A stretch of DNA of 64,000 nucleotides from NCBI RefSeq assembly GCF_001513745.1, contig NZ_CP013380.1:1860001-1924000 (forward strand), given 5' to 3'. A program made the position numbers and the translations under genes. The stretch's first letter is position 1. Every line of letters begins with the position of its first letter. Origin of the DNA: Burkholderia humptydooensis (GTDB lineage Bacteria > Pseudomonadota > Gammaproteobacteria > Burkholderiales > Burkholderiaceae). A model generated the notes under the pieces. It was not told the origin of the DNA. It searched no databases and worked only from the letters and a program-made list of their open reading frames with translations. Positions 21,165 through 30,724 of this stretch are shown piece by piece.

Positions 21165-22349
21165 ATGACCGCATCCATTCCCAAGCGCGCGCTCCAGACG
21201 CGCGTCGTCCAGCCGGACGATCGCATTCCCGCCGGTTTCGAATCGTTCGTCGTGCCGGTCGCGCGAGCGTCGACGGTCGTGTTCCCCGATCTCGCGACGA
21301 TGCGCAACCTCGACTGGCGCCAGGATGGCCAGTGGCGCTACGGGTTGCACGCCACGCCGACGTCGCTCGCGCTCGCGCAGCGGCTCGCCGAGATCGAAGG
21401 CGGCACGCACGCGCTGTTGCAGCCGTCGGGGCTCTCCTCGATCACGAACGTGTACTTCGGCCTCGTCAAGGAAGGTGACGACGTGCTGATTCCGGACAAC
21501 GCATACGGGCCGAACGGCGATTTCGGCAAATGGCTGGCGAAGGATTTCGGCATCACTGCGCGCTTTTACGATCCGATGATCGGTGCGGGCATCGCCGATC
21601 TGATCCAGCCGAACACACGCATCATCTGGCTTGAGGCGCCCGGCTCGGTGACGATGGAGGTGCCCGACGTGCGGGCGATCACGGCGGTCGCGCGCTCGCG
21701 CGGGATCGTCACGGCGATCGACAACACGTATTCGGCGGGCCTTGCGTTCAAGCCGTTCGAGCACGGCGTCGACATCTCGGTGCAGGCGCTGACGAAGTAT
21801 CAGTCGGGCGGCAGCGACGTGCTGATGGGCGCGACGATCACCGCCGACGACGAACTGCACGCGAAGCTGAAGCTTGCGCGGATGCGGCTCGGCATCGGCG
21901 TGTCGGCCGACGACTGCTCGCTCGTGCTGCGCGGCCTGCCGAGCATGCGTGCGCGTTTCGAGGCGCACGGCCGCAGCGCGCTGTCGCTTGCGCGCTGGCT
22001 GAAGACGCGTGCGGAGATCGCGGCGGTGCTGCATCCGCAACTGCCCGATTGCCCCGGTCACGAGGCCTTCATGCGGGACTTCACGGGCGCGGGCGGCCTG
22101 TTCTCGGTCGTGTTCGACGAGCGCTACGATGCCGCGCAGGTCGACCGCTTCGTCGAGGCGCTCGCGCTGTTCGCGATCGGCTGGAGCTGGGGCGGCGCAT
22201 GCAGCCTCGCGATGCCGTACGACGTGCAGTCGATGCGCACGGGCAAGTGGCCGCATCGCGGCACGCTGGTGCGTTTCTATGTCGGCCTCGAAGATGAAGC
22301 CGATTTGCGCGCGGACATCGAGCGCGCATTCGCCGAAACGTTCGCGTAA
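21165..22349 (+). CDS. metC: Cystathionine beta-lyase (MetC-like, PLP-dependent)
   Basis: Cys/Met metabolism PLP enzyme, 394 residues. Cleaves cystathionine to homocysteine, pyruvate and ammonia. Start chosen at ATG 21,165; a TTG seven codons upstream is an alternative. The PLP lysine lies in VQALTKYQSGGSDVLMG. The motif TAIDNTYSAGLAFKPFEHGVDIS and the start STVVFPDLATMRN match bacterial cystathionine beta-lyases of the MetC/YmL type rather than MetB. Confidence 0.88.
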   Translation: MTASIPKRALQTRVVQPDDRIPAGFESFVVPVARASTVVFPDLATMRNLDWRQDGQWRYGLHATPTSLALAQRLAEIEGGTHALLQPSGLSSITNVYFGLVKEGDDVLIPDNAYGPNGDFGKWLAKDFGITARFYDPMIGAGIADLIQPNTRIIWLEAPGSVTMEVPDVRAITAVARSRGIVTAIDNTYSAGLAFKPFEHGVDISVQALTKYQSGGSDVLMGATITADDELHAKLKLARMRLGIGVSADDCSLVLRGLPSMRARFEAHGRSALSLARWLKTRAEIAAVLHPQLPDCPGHEAFMRDFTGAGGLFSVVFDERYDAAQVDRFVEALALFAIGWSWGGACSLAMPYDVQSMRTGKWPHRGTLVRFYVGLEDEADLRADIERAFAETFA

Positions 22350-22435
22350 CGCGCGACATCGGACCGCGGCGGACGACAGCGGCGGCGGTTCTTTCGGCCG
22401 CGCCGCGCGCGGGCCGGGCGAGCCTGAGCGCGGCC

Positions 22436-23281
22436 TCAGAACAGCCGCAGCAATCCGTCGAGGCCGACGTGATCGAACGCGGCGCTCGCCGCGCTGCGCA
22501 CGACCGGCTTCGCGCGAAACGCGATCGAGAAGCCGCCGGCGGCCATCATCTTCAGATCGTTCGACCCGTCGCCGAGGACGATCGCGCGTGCGGGCTCGAT
22601 GCCGAGCGCCGCGCACGTATCGCGCACCGCGCGCGCCTTCACGTCCGCGTTGACGATCTCGCCGACGACCCTGCCCGTCAGCTTGCCGTCGACGATCTCG
22701 AGCGTGTTCGAGTGCGCGAAGTCGAGGCCGAGCCGCGCCTTCAGGCGCTCGGTGAAGAAGGTGAAGCCGCCCGATACGAGCAGCGTCTTCAGGCCCGCCG
22801 CTTTCACGCCGGCAAGCATCGACTCGGCGCCCGGCGACAGCCGTAGCCGTTCTTCGTAGACGCGCTCGAGCGCGCTCGCGTCGAGGCCCGCGAGCAGCGC
22901 GACGCGGCGGGTCAGGCTCTCGTTGAAATCCTTGATCTCGCCGCGCATCGCCGCCTCGGTGATCGCCGAGACTTCGGCTTTCAGGTCGCAGAAGTCCGCG
23001 ATCTCGTCGATGCACTCGATCGTGATCAGCGTCGAATCCATGTCCATCGCGACGAGTCCGAAGTCGGCAAGCTTGCGGGCCGCGTCGACGAACGCGTAGT
23101 CGAGCGCGTGCGCGCCGCAGTATGCGTCGATGTCGGCGCGCTGCGCGGGGTCGGCGCCCTCGATGCGGATCGACTGCGCGTCGAGCGGAACGACGCGCGC
23201 GCCGCGCGCGAGTGCGGCGAGCGGCTTGTGATGCGCGTCGGAGAGCGGCGCAGTGCTTTGAACGACGAGATTCGTGGTCAT
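22436..23281 (-). CDS. serB: Phosphoserine phosphatase SerB
   Basis: HAD-family phosphatase catalysing the last step of serine biosynthesis. 281 residues, start at the ATG ending at 23,281. HAD motif I is DMDSTLI with nucleophile Asp80 and acid/base Asp82. Motif II is LLVSGGFTFF and motif III/IV is VLGDGSNDLKMMAAGG. The N-terminal 75 residues are a short ACT-like segment. Frames extending further upstream are not supported. Confidence 0.94.
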   Translation of the reverse strand: MTTNLVVQSTAPLSDAHHKPLAALARGARVVPLDAQSIRIEGADPAQRADIDAYCGAHALDYAFVDAARKLADFGLVAMDMDSTLITIECIDEIADFCDLKAEVSAITEAAMRGEIKDFNESLTRRVALLAGLDASALERVYEERLRLSPGAESMLAGVKAAGLKTLLVSGGFTFFTERLKARLGLDFAHSNTLEIVDGKLTGRVVGEIVNADVKARAVRDTCAALGIEPARAIVLGDGSNDLKMMAAGGFSIAFRAKPVVRSAASAAFDHVGLDGLLRLF

Positions 23282-23870
23282 GGAAGTGTCACGGTGGAGC
23301 GGGTGGCGGCGCCGACCAAGGCGATGCGGCGAACCCGTTATTGTAGCCGGTTGCGACGCAGCGCCAGCGGACGGGCGGTAGGGGGAGGACTCGGGCGTGT
23401 CCGATCGGACGGTGGCGGGCGGGGCGTGGCTGATCGCTGCGCATTCCCGACTGGCGATTTCCGGCTCTCGGCTCTCGTGCGGACAGCGTTTGATACCGGA
23501 CGTCGCCGTCATCTCGATTCGATGGTTCGAGCAACAAGGCGTGAAAATTTGTGATGGATCAAATTTGTCGTGCGCGCGCTTGGCGTCTTCGCCGTCGACG
23601 GCTTCACGTTCCGGCAGCATGCGAGCGAGCATGACGTATCCGCGATGCATCTCGTCCATTCCGGGCGATGCCGCGCGAAGCGAGCGCCCCGAGGCGAGTA
23701 TCGAGCCCGTGATCGCGCGCCACGCACGCTCGGCGCGGATCGTGCAAGCAGGGGTAACACCCGATGCGCGGCAGGCGCCACGCGTGCCGCTTCGCGTTAG
23801 ACTGGCATTGCGTCATGCATCGATAACCCGGCGATTCGCGCAGCACGTCGTCATAAAAGGAGAGGTCAGC
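23282..23870. other. Intergenic region between serB and an exported protein gene
   Basis: 589 bp. It contains an AT-rich patch with a duplicated AAATTTGT (near 23,546 and 23,562), possibly a promoter, and a good ribosome site (AAGGAGAGG) at its right end for the next gene. Frames in this stretch look like GC-bias artefacts. No RNA gene recognised. Confidence 0.4.
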
Positions 23871-24416
23871 ATGAGTCAACGCATTCTGTCGCCGCTCGTC
23901 GCGTCGTGCGCCGCCGCGGCGCTGCTCTCGGCTTTCGCCGCGCATGCGGCGCCGCCCATCAAGGGCAGTGTGCTGGGCGGCAACGACGGCCAGCTTCAAT
24001 ACACGGTCAAGGTCGACTCGAAGCAGTTCGGCACGATGCAGGAGACGCGCAAGATCCGCTCCGGCGAAACCGACGATTACAACTGGAAGTCGGTGCCGCC
24101 GTCGGGCGCCGTGCCGATGCCCGACGCGTGCCCGAATGCGGACACGCTGCCGCGCGACGCGAACGGCGCGATGGTCCGGCAGGCGCAGGTGCGGCTCGCG
24201 CCATCCGTCGACAGCAAGGGCGTCGCGAACGTGCAACTGAGCTTCCAGGCGAGCGCGCCGAACGGCGCGAAGAAGGTCACGTTGAACGGCAAGACGCTGC
24301 AATGCCCGAATGTCGTATCGGTGAGCCAGGTCAAATGGCTGTCGGTCCCGACGGGCGGCTCGAAGTCGATCGCGATGCGCGACGGCACGAAGATCACGGT
24401 GTCGATCAAGCGGTAA
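23871..24416 (+). CDS. Small exported protein, function unknown (possibly DUF6013-like)
   Basis: 181 residues, start ATG 23,871 with strong ribosome site AAGGAGAGGTCAGC. Signal peptide ending AAHA. The mature part is polar, with two cysteines (PDACPNAD and LQCPNV) that could form a disulfide. It is likely a periplasmic beta-rich protein. It resembles a Burkholderia-restricted family I recall only loosely, so the DUF name is tentative. Confidence 0.65.
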   Translation: MSQRILSPLVASCAAAALLSAFAAHAAPPIKGSVLGGNDGQLQYTVKVDSKQFGTMQETRKIRSGETDDYNWKSVPPSGAVPMPDACPNADTLPRDANGAMVRQAQVRLAPSVDSKGVANVQLSFQASAPNGAKKVTLNGKTLQCPNVVSVSQVKWLSVPTGGSKSIAMRDGTKITVSIKR

Positions 24417-24644
24417 CGGGGTGGCGCGGCGGCGTTCGCGTGGCGGATGGCGGCGGCGCGGCACGCACGCCGCATGACACGCCGGATGTCGGCGCGCGAC
24501 TCGATAATCACTCGGATCACTCGGATCGGCGACAAGGCTCGCGCCAATCGCCAGTCCGCCGACTCGCCAAGCCGTTACGTCCCACGCGAATCGACGAACC
24601 ATCAAGCGTCCGACGAGCGGGTCCACTCCACGGGCGTGCGCGTC

Positions 24645-25463
24645 TCACCCGCGATTCGCGGTTTTTTCCCGCTCGACGAGCCGCGATGCCAGAAACCGGT
24701 GCTCGGCGGAGAAGAGCCGCCGATAAGTCGACAGCACCGCGCCGACGGTGCCGAGCGCGGACGCCGCCGCGATCAGGAACATGATGACGATCTGATAGCG
24801 GACGGCCTGCAGCGGCGACTGCCCGGCGAGCACCTGGCCCGTCATCATCCCGGGCAGGCTCACGACGCCGACGACGGCCATCTGGTTGAGCGTCGGCAGC
24901 ATGCCGGCGCGCACCGCCTGCCGCGCCGCGTCCTGCGCCGCTTCCCAGCGCGTCGCGCCGAGCGCGAGCGCCGTCTCGACGCGATCGCGCTGCGCGGTCA
25001 GCTCCTCCATCATCCGCTCGATGCCGAGCGACACGCCTGTCAGCGTGTTGCCGAGAATCATCCCGAGGATCGGGATCGCATATTGCGGCTCGTACCACGG
25101 ATGGATGCGGATCACGACGAACAGCCCGATTGCCGCGACGAACCAGCTACTCGCCCAGATCGACAGGATGCTGTCGGCGCGCTGCCCCGCGTAGGCCCGC
25201 TTGCCGCGCGCGGCGCCCGCGAAGCCGGCGATCAGCGTCATCAGCGCGACGAGCGGCAGCACGACGTACCAGCGCGGATGGCCGAACACCCAGCCGAGCA
25301 CGTAGCCGATCGCGAGCAACTGCACGACGGTGCGCGCGGCAGCCCACGCGAGCTTGCGGCCGAGGCCGAGCGACAGGGCGACCGAAATCGCGCCGTTGAT
25401 CGCGACGAGCGCCGCCGCGATCCCGACGTCGACGAGGCTCAGGTCTTGCAGCGGCGTGTTCAT
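24645..25463 (-). CDS. fetB: ABC transporter permease, FetB/YbbM family
   Basis: UPF0014-family integral membrane protein, 272 residues. E. coli FetAB is linked to iron export and oxidative stress resistance. Visible hydrophobic segments include AAALVAINGAISVALSLGLG, VVLPLVALMTLIAGFAG, FVAAIGLFVVIRI and IVIMFLIAAASALGTVGAVL. Family sequence LGMILGNTLTGVSLGIERM and QMAVVGVVSLPGMMTGQVLAG is clear. Its start codon overlaps the stop of the ATPase gene (ATGA at 25,460-25,463), so the two form one operon. Confidence 0.88.
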   Translation of the reverse strand: MNTPLQDLSLVDVGIAAALVAINGAISVALSLGLGRKLAWAAARTVVQLLAIGYVLGWVFGHPRWYVVLPLVALMTLIAGFAGAARGKRAYAGQRADSILSIWASSWFVAAIGLFVVIRIHPWYEPQYAIPILGMILGNTLTGVSLGIERMMEELTAQRDRVETALALGATRWEAAQDAARQAVRAGMLPTLNQMAVVGVVSLPGMMTGQVLAGQSPLQAVRYQIVIMFLIAAASALGTVGAVLSTYRRLFSAEHRFLASRLVEREKTANRG

Positions 25464-26155
25464 CGCATGTTCTCCGTCGCGGCATCGCCGAGCGCGCCGG
25501 CGCGCATCGTCAGGCGCCGGCGGCCGACGCGCGCCGCCTGCGCCGGGTCGTGCGAAATCCACAGATACGAGCGCGCGGCGGGCGCCGCGGCGAACCAGGC
25601 GGCCACGAGCGCCTCGATCGCGCGGGTCGAATCGGGATCGAGGGCGGACGTCGGCTCGTCGAGCAGCAGCACGTCGGGGGCGAGCTGCAGCACGCGCAGC
25701 AGCGCGGCGATCTGCGCCTCGCCGCCCGACAGCTCGCTCGCGGCCTTGCGCAGGAAATCGTCGCCGCGGCCCGCTTGCGCGGCGAGGCGCGCGACGCGCG
25801 CGCGGTCGAAGTGCGCATCGCGATAGACCGCGAGCGAATAGGGGTAGCGCAGCAGGTCCTCGACCGTGCCGTCGGCCGTCGCGGGGCGCTGCCGAACGTA
25901 CGCGACGCTGCGCCGGTAGCGCGGGATGGCCGCGCGCGGCACGCGCTTGCCGTGCCAGAGCAATTGACCGCCGTCGATCGGATCGAGGCGCGCGAGAACC
26001 CTCAGGAACACGCTCTTGCCGGAGCCCGACGGGCCGGTGAGCGCGATCCGCTCTCCCGCCGCGAGCGAGAAATCGGTCGGGGCCAGGAGCGTTTTGCCGC
26101 TCGCCGCGTCGCGTCGCGTGATCTGTCGGGCTTCGATCAGGGCATCGGCTGTCAT
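25460..26155 (-). CDS. fetA: ABC transporter ATP-binding protein, FetA/YbbL family
   Basis: 231 residues, start at the ATG ending at 26,155. Walker A GPSGSGKSVFLRVL, signature ELSGGEAQIAALLR, Walker [15 protein letters not shown]-loop ISHD. It is paired with and translationally coupled to the FetB-like permease. Metal export is inferred from the family. Confidence 0.87.
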   Translation of the reverse strand: MTADALIEARQITRRDAASGKTLLAPTDFSLAAGERIALTGPSGSGKSVFLRVLARLDPIDGGQLLWHGKRVPRAAIPRYRRSVAYVRQRPATADGTVEDLLRYPYSLAVYRDAHFDRARVARLAAQAGRGDDFLRKAASELSGGEAQIAALLRVLQLAPDVLLLDEPTSALDPDSTRAIEALVAAWFAAAPAARSYLWISHDPAQAARVGRRRLTMRAGALGDAATENMR

Positions 26156-26288
26156 AAATGCAAAAAACGCAAAAAACGGTAAATGGGGGCGGGTGGCGCC
26201 GCATCGTGCGCCATAATAACTGTCAGTGGCAGCGTCGCGCACGCTGCGCGGCGCTGCCGGTTCAGGAAGAACAACGACGGAATCTGGC

Positions 26289-28835
26289 ATGACGCTCACC
26301 CGTACCCTCGGCAAAACGGCGGCGTGGATCGTCGGCATCTTCGCGGTCTTGACCGCGGCGGTCGGCGTGTTCATCTTCACGTTCGACTGGAGCCGCGCGA
26401 AACCGTGGATCAACGAGCAGGCAAGCGCGTCGATCGGCCGGCCATTCGAGATCCGCGGCGACATCAAGGTCGGCTGGCGGCGGCCCGACGGCGAGACCGG
26501 CTGGCGCGCCTGGGTGCCGTGGCCGATGTTCTCGGCGCGCCAGGTCGTGATCGGCAACCCGCCCTGGGCGAAGGCGCCCGACTTCGCGACGCTCGACGAA
26601 GCGCGCTTCGAGCTCGCGCTGCTGCCGCTGCTCGCCCATGAGGTCGTGATCCCGACGATCGAGCTCGTCAATCCGGCGCTCGACATCGAGCGCCTCGCCG
26701 ACGGCCGCAACAACTGGACCTTCGAATTCAAGCAGTCTTCCGGCCCGTCGCCGTGGAAGGTGCAATTGCGCGACTTCGGCTTCGCGAAGGGCACGGTCGC
26801 GTATCGCGATGCGATCACGAAAGCTGATCTGAGCGTCGCGGTCGACACGCTCGGCCAGCCGATCCCGCTCGGCGACGTGCTCCGGCAGCAGGAGGAAACG
26901 TCGCGAGCGGCGTCGGCGCAGCGGGTCGGCAAGAAGGGGGCGGCGCAACTGACCGCGAAGGCGAAGGCCCAGATTGTGTCCGAGGCGTCGGCAGCGTCGG
27001 CAGCGTCGGCAGCGTCGGCAGCGTCGGCGGCCGAAGCGCCCGGAACGGGCGGCGCTTCGGCGGCGAGCGGCGCGAATGGCGCGAATGGCGCGAATGGCGC
27101 GAATGGCGCGGCGCCGGCCGGCAAGGCTTCCGGGGGCAGCCAGGCGGCGTCGGCGCAGGCGGCGGGCAATCGGGTTTCGGCGAATGCGGGCGGCTCGCCG
27201 AAGACTGCTGCGTCGTCGTCAGGCGGCAGCGCCGCGGCGATTGCCGCCGGCAAGGTGCCCGCGTCGAATGCAGGCGGAGCGGCCGCTTCCGCAGCGGCCT
27301 CCGCCGCCGCTGTATCGACGACCGCGGCCGGGCCTGGCACAAGCAGCGCAAGCGGCACAAACGACACAAGCGGCGCAAGCGCGGCTGCCGCGGCGAAGCG
27401 GCCGGCCGGTCCGACCTACGCATTCGGCCTGACCGTCAAGGGCCGCTACAAGGGCGTGCCGATCGCCGGCACGGGCAAGATGGGCGGCGTGCTGTCGCTT
27501 CGCGACGCATCGCGGCCGTTCCCGCTGCAGGCCGACGTGAAGGCGGGCGACACGCGCCTCGCGATCGTCGGCACGCTCACCGATCCGGTCCATCTCGCCG
27601 CGATCGATCTGCGGCTGTGGCTGCAGGGCACGAGCATGTCGCATCTGTATCCGCTCACGGGCGTGACGCTGCCCGACACGCCGCCCTACGCGACCGAAGG
27701 CCGGCTCATCGGCCATTTCAAGCGAGGCGCGAGCACGTTCCGCTACGAGAACTTCAACGGCCGCGTCGGTGGCAGCGATCTGCGCGGCACGTTGACGTAC
27801 CAGCAGCGCGCACCCCGGCCGCTGCTGTCCGGCGAGCTCGTGTCGAATCTGCTGCAATTCTCCGATCTCGCGCCGATCGTCGGCGCCGACACGGCCGCGA
27901 GCAAGGCGCAGCGCGGGGACACGACGAAGCAGCCGCCCGGCCGCGTGCTGCCTGTCGAGACGTTCCGCACCGACCGCTGGCGCGCGCTCGACGCCGACGT
28001 CAAGTTCACGGGCCGCAAGCTGATCAAGAGCGCCGCGCTGCCGATCACCGATCTGTACACGCACATCGTGATGACGGACGGCGTGCTGTCGCTCGAGCCG
28101 CTGAAGTTCGGCGTCGCGGGCGGCTCGCTCGCGACGACCGCGCATCTCGACGGCGGCGCCGCGCCGCTCAAGGGGCGCTTCGCGGTGGCCGCGCGGCATC
28201 TGAAGCTCAGGCAACTGTTCCCGACGCAGAAGGTCATGCAGTCCGCGTTCGGCGAGATCAACGGCGATGCGGCGCTGTCGGCGACCGGCAACTCGCCCGC
28301 CGCGCTCGCGGCGACGTCGAGCGGCGAAGTGAAGATGCTGATGACCAACGGCGCGATCAGCCGCTTGCTGATGGAGGCGGCGGGCCTGAACGTCGCCAAC
28401 GTCCTTTACGAGAAGATGTTCGGCGGCCACGACGTGAAGATCAATTGCGCGGCCGTCGATTTCGTGGCGACCAACGGCTTGCTCGACACGAAGCTGTTCG
28501 CGTTCGATACCGACGACGCGCTGATCAACATCGACGGCCCGATCGACTTGCGCAACGAGTCGATGAACCTGAAGGTCCATCCGCATACGAAGGGATTCCG
28601 CGTGTTCTCGCTGCGCTCGCCGCTATACGTGAAGGGGACGTTCAAGAATCCGGACGTCGGCGTCGATGCGGGCGCGCTCGCGTTGCGCGCGGGCGCGATG
28701 GTCGGCCTCGGGCTCGTGAATCCGCTCGCGGCGCTGATCCCGCTGATCGCGCCGAGCAACAACAAGGACGTGCCGTGCCCGGAACTGTTCGCGCAATTGA
28801 AGGCGCCGCAGCAGGCGGCGAATGCGCGCAAGTGA
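26289..28835 (+). CDS. AsmA-family membrane-anchored protein with variable repeat linker
   Basis: 848 residues, start ATG 26,289. One N-terminal membrane anchor (AAWIVGIFAVLTAAVGVFIFTF), then the AsmA N-terminal region (SIGRPFEIRGDIKV...RAWVPWPMFSARQVVIGNPPWA) and a C-terminal AsmA domain (ATSSGEVKMLMTNGAISRLLMEAAGLNVANVLYEK). AsmA-like proteins are anchored in the inner membrane and implicated in outer-membrane lipid transport. Residues about 225-380 form a low-complexity Ala/Ser/Gly/Asn linker built partly from perfect 9-bp tandem repeats. Confidence 0.88.
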   Translation: MTLTRTLGKTAAWIVGIFAVLTAAVGVFIFTFDWSRAKPWINEQASASIGRPFEIRGDIKVGWRRPDGETGWRAWVPWPMFSARQVVIGNPPWAKAPDFATLDEARFELALLPLLAHEVVIPTIELVNPALDIERLADGRNNWTFEFKQSSGPSPWKVQLRDFGFAKGTVAYRDAITKADLSVAVDTLGQPIPLGDVLRQQEETSRAASAQRVGKKGAAQLTAKAKAQIVSEASAASAASAASAASAAEAPGTGGASAASGANGANGANGANGAAPAGKASGGSQAASAQAAGNRVSANAGGSPKTAASSSGGSAAAIAAGKVPASNAGGAAASAAASAAAVSTTAAGPGTSSASGTNDTSGASAAAAAKRPAGPTYAFGLTVKGRYKGVPIAGTGKMGGVLSLRDASRPFPLQADVKAGDTRLAIVGTLTDPVHLAAIDLRLWLQGTSMSHLYPLTGVTLPDTPPYATEGRLIGHFKRGASTFRYENFNGRVGGSDLRGTLTYQQRAPRPLLSGELVSNLLQFSDLAPIVGADTAASKAQRGDTTKQPPGRVLPVETFRTDRWRALDADVKFTGRKLIKSAALPITDLYTHIVMTDGVLSLEPLKFGVAGGSLATTAHLDGGAAPLKGRFAVAARHLKLRQLFPTQKVMQSAFGEINGDAALSATGNSPAALAATSSGEVKMLMTNGAISRLLMEAAGLNVANVLYEKMFGGHDVKINCAAVDFVATNGLLDTKLFAFDTDDALINIDGPIDLRNESMNLKVHPHTKGFRVFSLRSPLYVKGTFKNPDVGVDAGALALRAGAMVGLGLVNPLAALIPLIAPSNNKDVPCPELFAQLKAPQQAANARK
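26985..27029 (+). repeat. 9-bp tandem repeat GCGTCGGCA (5 units) inside the AsmA gene
   Basis: Four perfect GCGTCGGCA units plus a final GCGTCGGCG, encoding repeated Ala-Ser-Ala. The unit length keeps the frame, so copy number can vary without breaking the gene. Confidence 0.9.
27072..27107 (+). repeat. 9-bp tandem repeat GCGAATGGC (4 units) inside the AsmA gene
   Basis: Four perfect GCGAATGGC units encoding Ala-Asn-Gly, 42 bp downstream of the first array in the same linker. Confidence 0.9.
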
Positions 28836-29011
28836 CGGGGGCGCGGGCTTGACGGATCGGCGCGCCGGGCAATTTATGCCGGCCGCGGGATGAAAAGACA
28901 GGCGAATGGCGCGCCCGTTTTCGGGGCCCGAAGGGCATGCGGCGCAGCGATTCATCGACTCCTGCTAAAATGCCCGGTTTTCCGTCGATCTATCTCTTAA
29001 CGGGATCTGCC

Positions 29012-30604
29012 GTGCTTTCTACCGCCAACATCACGATGCAATTCGGGCCCAAGCCCCTGTTCGAGAACATCTCGGTCAAGTTCGGGGAGGGCAACCGCTA
29101 CGGCCTCATCGGAGCGAACGGCTGCGGCAAGTCGACCTTCATGAAGATCCTGGGGGGCGATCTCGAGCCATCGTCGGGCAACGTCGCGCTCGAGCCGAAC
29201 GTTCGTCTCGGCAAGCTGCGCCAGGATCAGTTCGCATACGAGGACGTGCGCGTGCTCGACGTCGTGATGATGGGCCACACCGAGATGTGGGCCGCGATGA
29301 CCGAGCGCGACGCGATCTACGCGAACCCGGAGGCGACCGACGACGACTACATGCACGCAGCCGAGCTCGAGGCGAAGTTCGCCGAATACGGCGGCTACGA
29401 CGCCGAGGCGCGCGCGGGCGCGCTGTTGCTCGGCATCGGCATCGAGGAGAAATTCCACAATGGCCCGATGCGCGACGTCGCGCCGGGCTGGAAGCTGCGC
29501 GTGCTGCTCGCGCAGGCGCTGTTCTCGAACCCGGACGTGCTGCTGCTCGACGAGCCGACCAACAACCTCGACATCAACTCGATCCGCTGGCTCGAGGACA
29601 CGCTCAACAACTACGATTCGACGATGATCATCATCTCGCATGATCGTCACTTCCTGAACTCGGTGTGCACGCACATGGCCGACATGGACTACGGCACGCT
29701 GAAGGTCTGGCCGGGCAATTACGACGACTACATGCTCGCGTCCGCGCAGGCGCGCGAGCGCCAGGCCGCCGCGAACGCGCGCGCGAAGGAGCGCGTCGCC
29801 GAGCTGCAGGACTTCGTGCGCCGCTTCTCGGCGAACAAGTCGAAGGCCCGCCAGGCGACGAGCCGCGCGAAGCAGATCGACAAGATCAAGATCGAGGAAT
29901 TCAAGCCGTCATCGCGCCAGAACCCGTTCATCCGCTTCGAGTACGAGAAGAAGCTGCACAACGTCGCGGTCGTCGCGCAAGAGATCACGAAGAAGTACGA
30001 GCGCACGATCTTCGAGAACTTCAACCTGTCGGTGCAGCCGGGCGAGCGCATCGCGATCATCGGCGAGAACGGCGCGGGCAAGACGACGCTGCTGCGTTCG
30101 CTGCTCGGCAACCTGGCGCTCGAGCACGGCACCGTGAAGTGGGCCGAGAACGCGAACGTCGGCTACATGCCGCAGGACACCTACGAAGCGTTCCCGAACG
30201 ACGTCACGCTGATGGACTGGATCGACCAGTACCGCAAGGACGGCGACGACGAAACGATGGTGCGCGGCACGCTCGGCCGCCTGCTGTTCTCGGCGGACGA
30301 CATCAGGAAATCGGTGAAGGTGCTGTCGGGCGGCGAGAAGGGCCGGATGATCTGGGGCAAGCTGATGCTCGGCCGCCACAACGTGCTCCTGATGGACGAG
30401 CCGACCAACCACATGGACATGGAGTCGATCGAGTCGCTGCAGATCGCGCTCGAGAAGTTCGAGGGCACGCTGATCTTCGTGTCGCACGACCGCGAATTCG
30501 TGAGCGGCCTCGCGAACCGGATCATCGAAGTGCGCACGGATGGCACGCTGTTCGACTTCGGCGGCAATTACGAGGAGTTCCTGACGAGCCAGGGGCAGGA
30601 GTAA
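29012..30604 (+). CDS. ybiT: ABC-F ATPase YbiT, with 3' end supplied by the integrated element
   Basis: ABC-F family ribosome-associated translation factor, 530 residues from GTG 29,012 ([20 protein letters not shown]), the length of E. coli YbiT. Two ABC modules: Walker [10 protein letters not shown] (about residue 34) and GENGAGKTT (about 351); Walker [13 protein letters not shown] and [12 protein letters not shown]; inter-module linker rich in charged residues. The last 23 codons, after the 30,480-30,532 repeat, come from the element. The original host tail lies at 48,117-48,239. Both tails have 23 residues and share the DFGGNYE core, so function is probably kept. Confidence 0.93.
   Translation: MLSTANITMQFGPKPLFENISVKFGEGNRYGLIGANGCGKSTFMKILGGDLEPSSGNVALEPNVRLGKLRQDQFAYEDVRVLDVVMMGHTEMWAAMTERDAIYANPEATDDDYMHAAELEAKFAEYGGYDAEARAGALLLGIGIEEKFHNGPMRDVAPGWKLRVLLAQALFSNPDVLLLDEPTNNLDINSIRWLEDTLNNYDSTMIIISHDRHFLNSVCTHMADMDYGTLKVWPGNYDDYMLASAQARERQAAANARAKERVAELQDFVRRFSANKSKARQATSRAKQIDKIKIEEFKPSSRQNPFIRFEYEKKLHNVAVVAQEITKKYERTIFENFNLSVQPGERIAIIGENGAGKTTLLRSLLGNLALEHGTVKWAENANVGYMPQDTYEAFPNDVTLMDWIDQYRKDGDDETMVRGTLGRLLFSADDIRKSVKVLSGGEKGRMIWGKLMLGRHNVLLMDEPTNHMDMESIESLQIALEKFEGTLIFVSHDREFVSGLANRIIEVRTDGTLFDFGGNYEEFLTSQGQE
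30480..30532. repeat. attL: left attachment repeat inside ybiT
   Basis: 53-bp copy of the repeat shared with 48,115-48,167. The exact core is 30,497-30,532 (36 bp), after a single mismatch at 30,496. The sequence encodes the [16 protein letters not shown] segment of YbiT. Confidence 0.92.
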
Positions 30605-30614
30605 AACCGTCGAA

Positions 30615-30690
30615 TGTACCCAATCTGATGTACCCAATTGTACCCAAGAGGCCCGCTAAGTTGTACTCGGCGGGCTTTTTGTTGTACCCA
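30615..30690 (+). repeat. Four direct TGTACCCA repeats next to attL
   Basis: Perfect copies at 30,615-30,622, 30,629-30,636, 30,639-30,646 and 30,683-30,690. A further copy, also TGTACCCA on the + strand, lies at about 48,045 inside the start of the integrase gene. The clustering beside the attachment site suggests integrase arm-type or excisionase sites; this is inference. Confidence 0.55.
30651..30680. terminator. Terminator after ybiT / end of minus-strand phage gene
   Basis: Stem GCCCGC/GCGGGC with a 13-nt loop and T5 on the plus strand. It stops ybiT transcription from entering the element. Confidence 0.7.
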
Positions 30691-30724
30691 GGCTAGCCCC
30701 TCGACCGCATCGACTTGCCCAGGA

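Noticed and set aside
26985..27107. CRISPR-like array
   Set aside because: Units are 9 bp, in frame and without spacers, so they are coding minisatellites. No CRISPR array was seen anywhere in the window.
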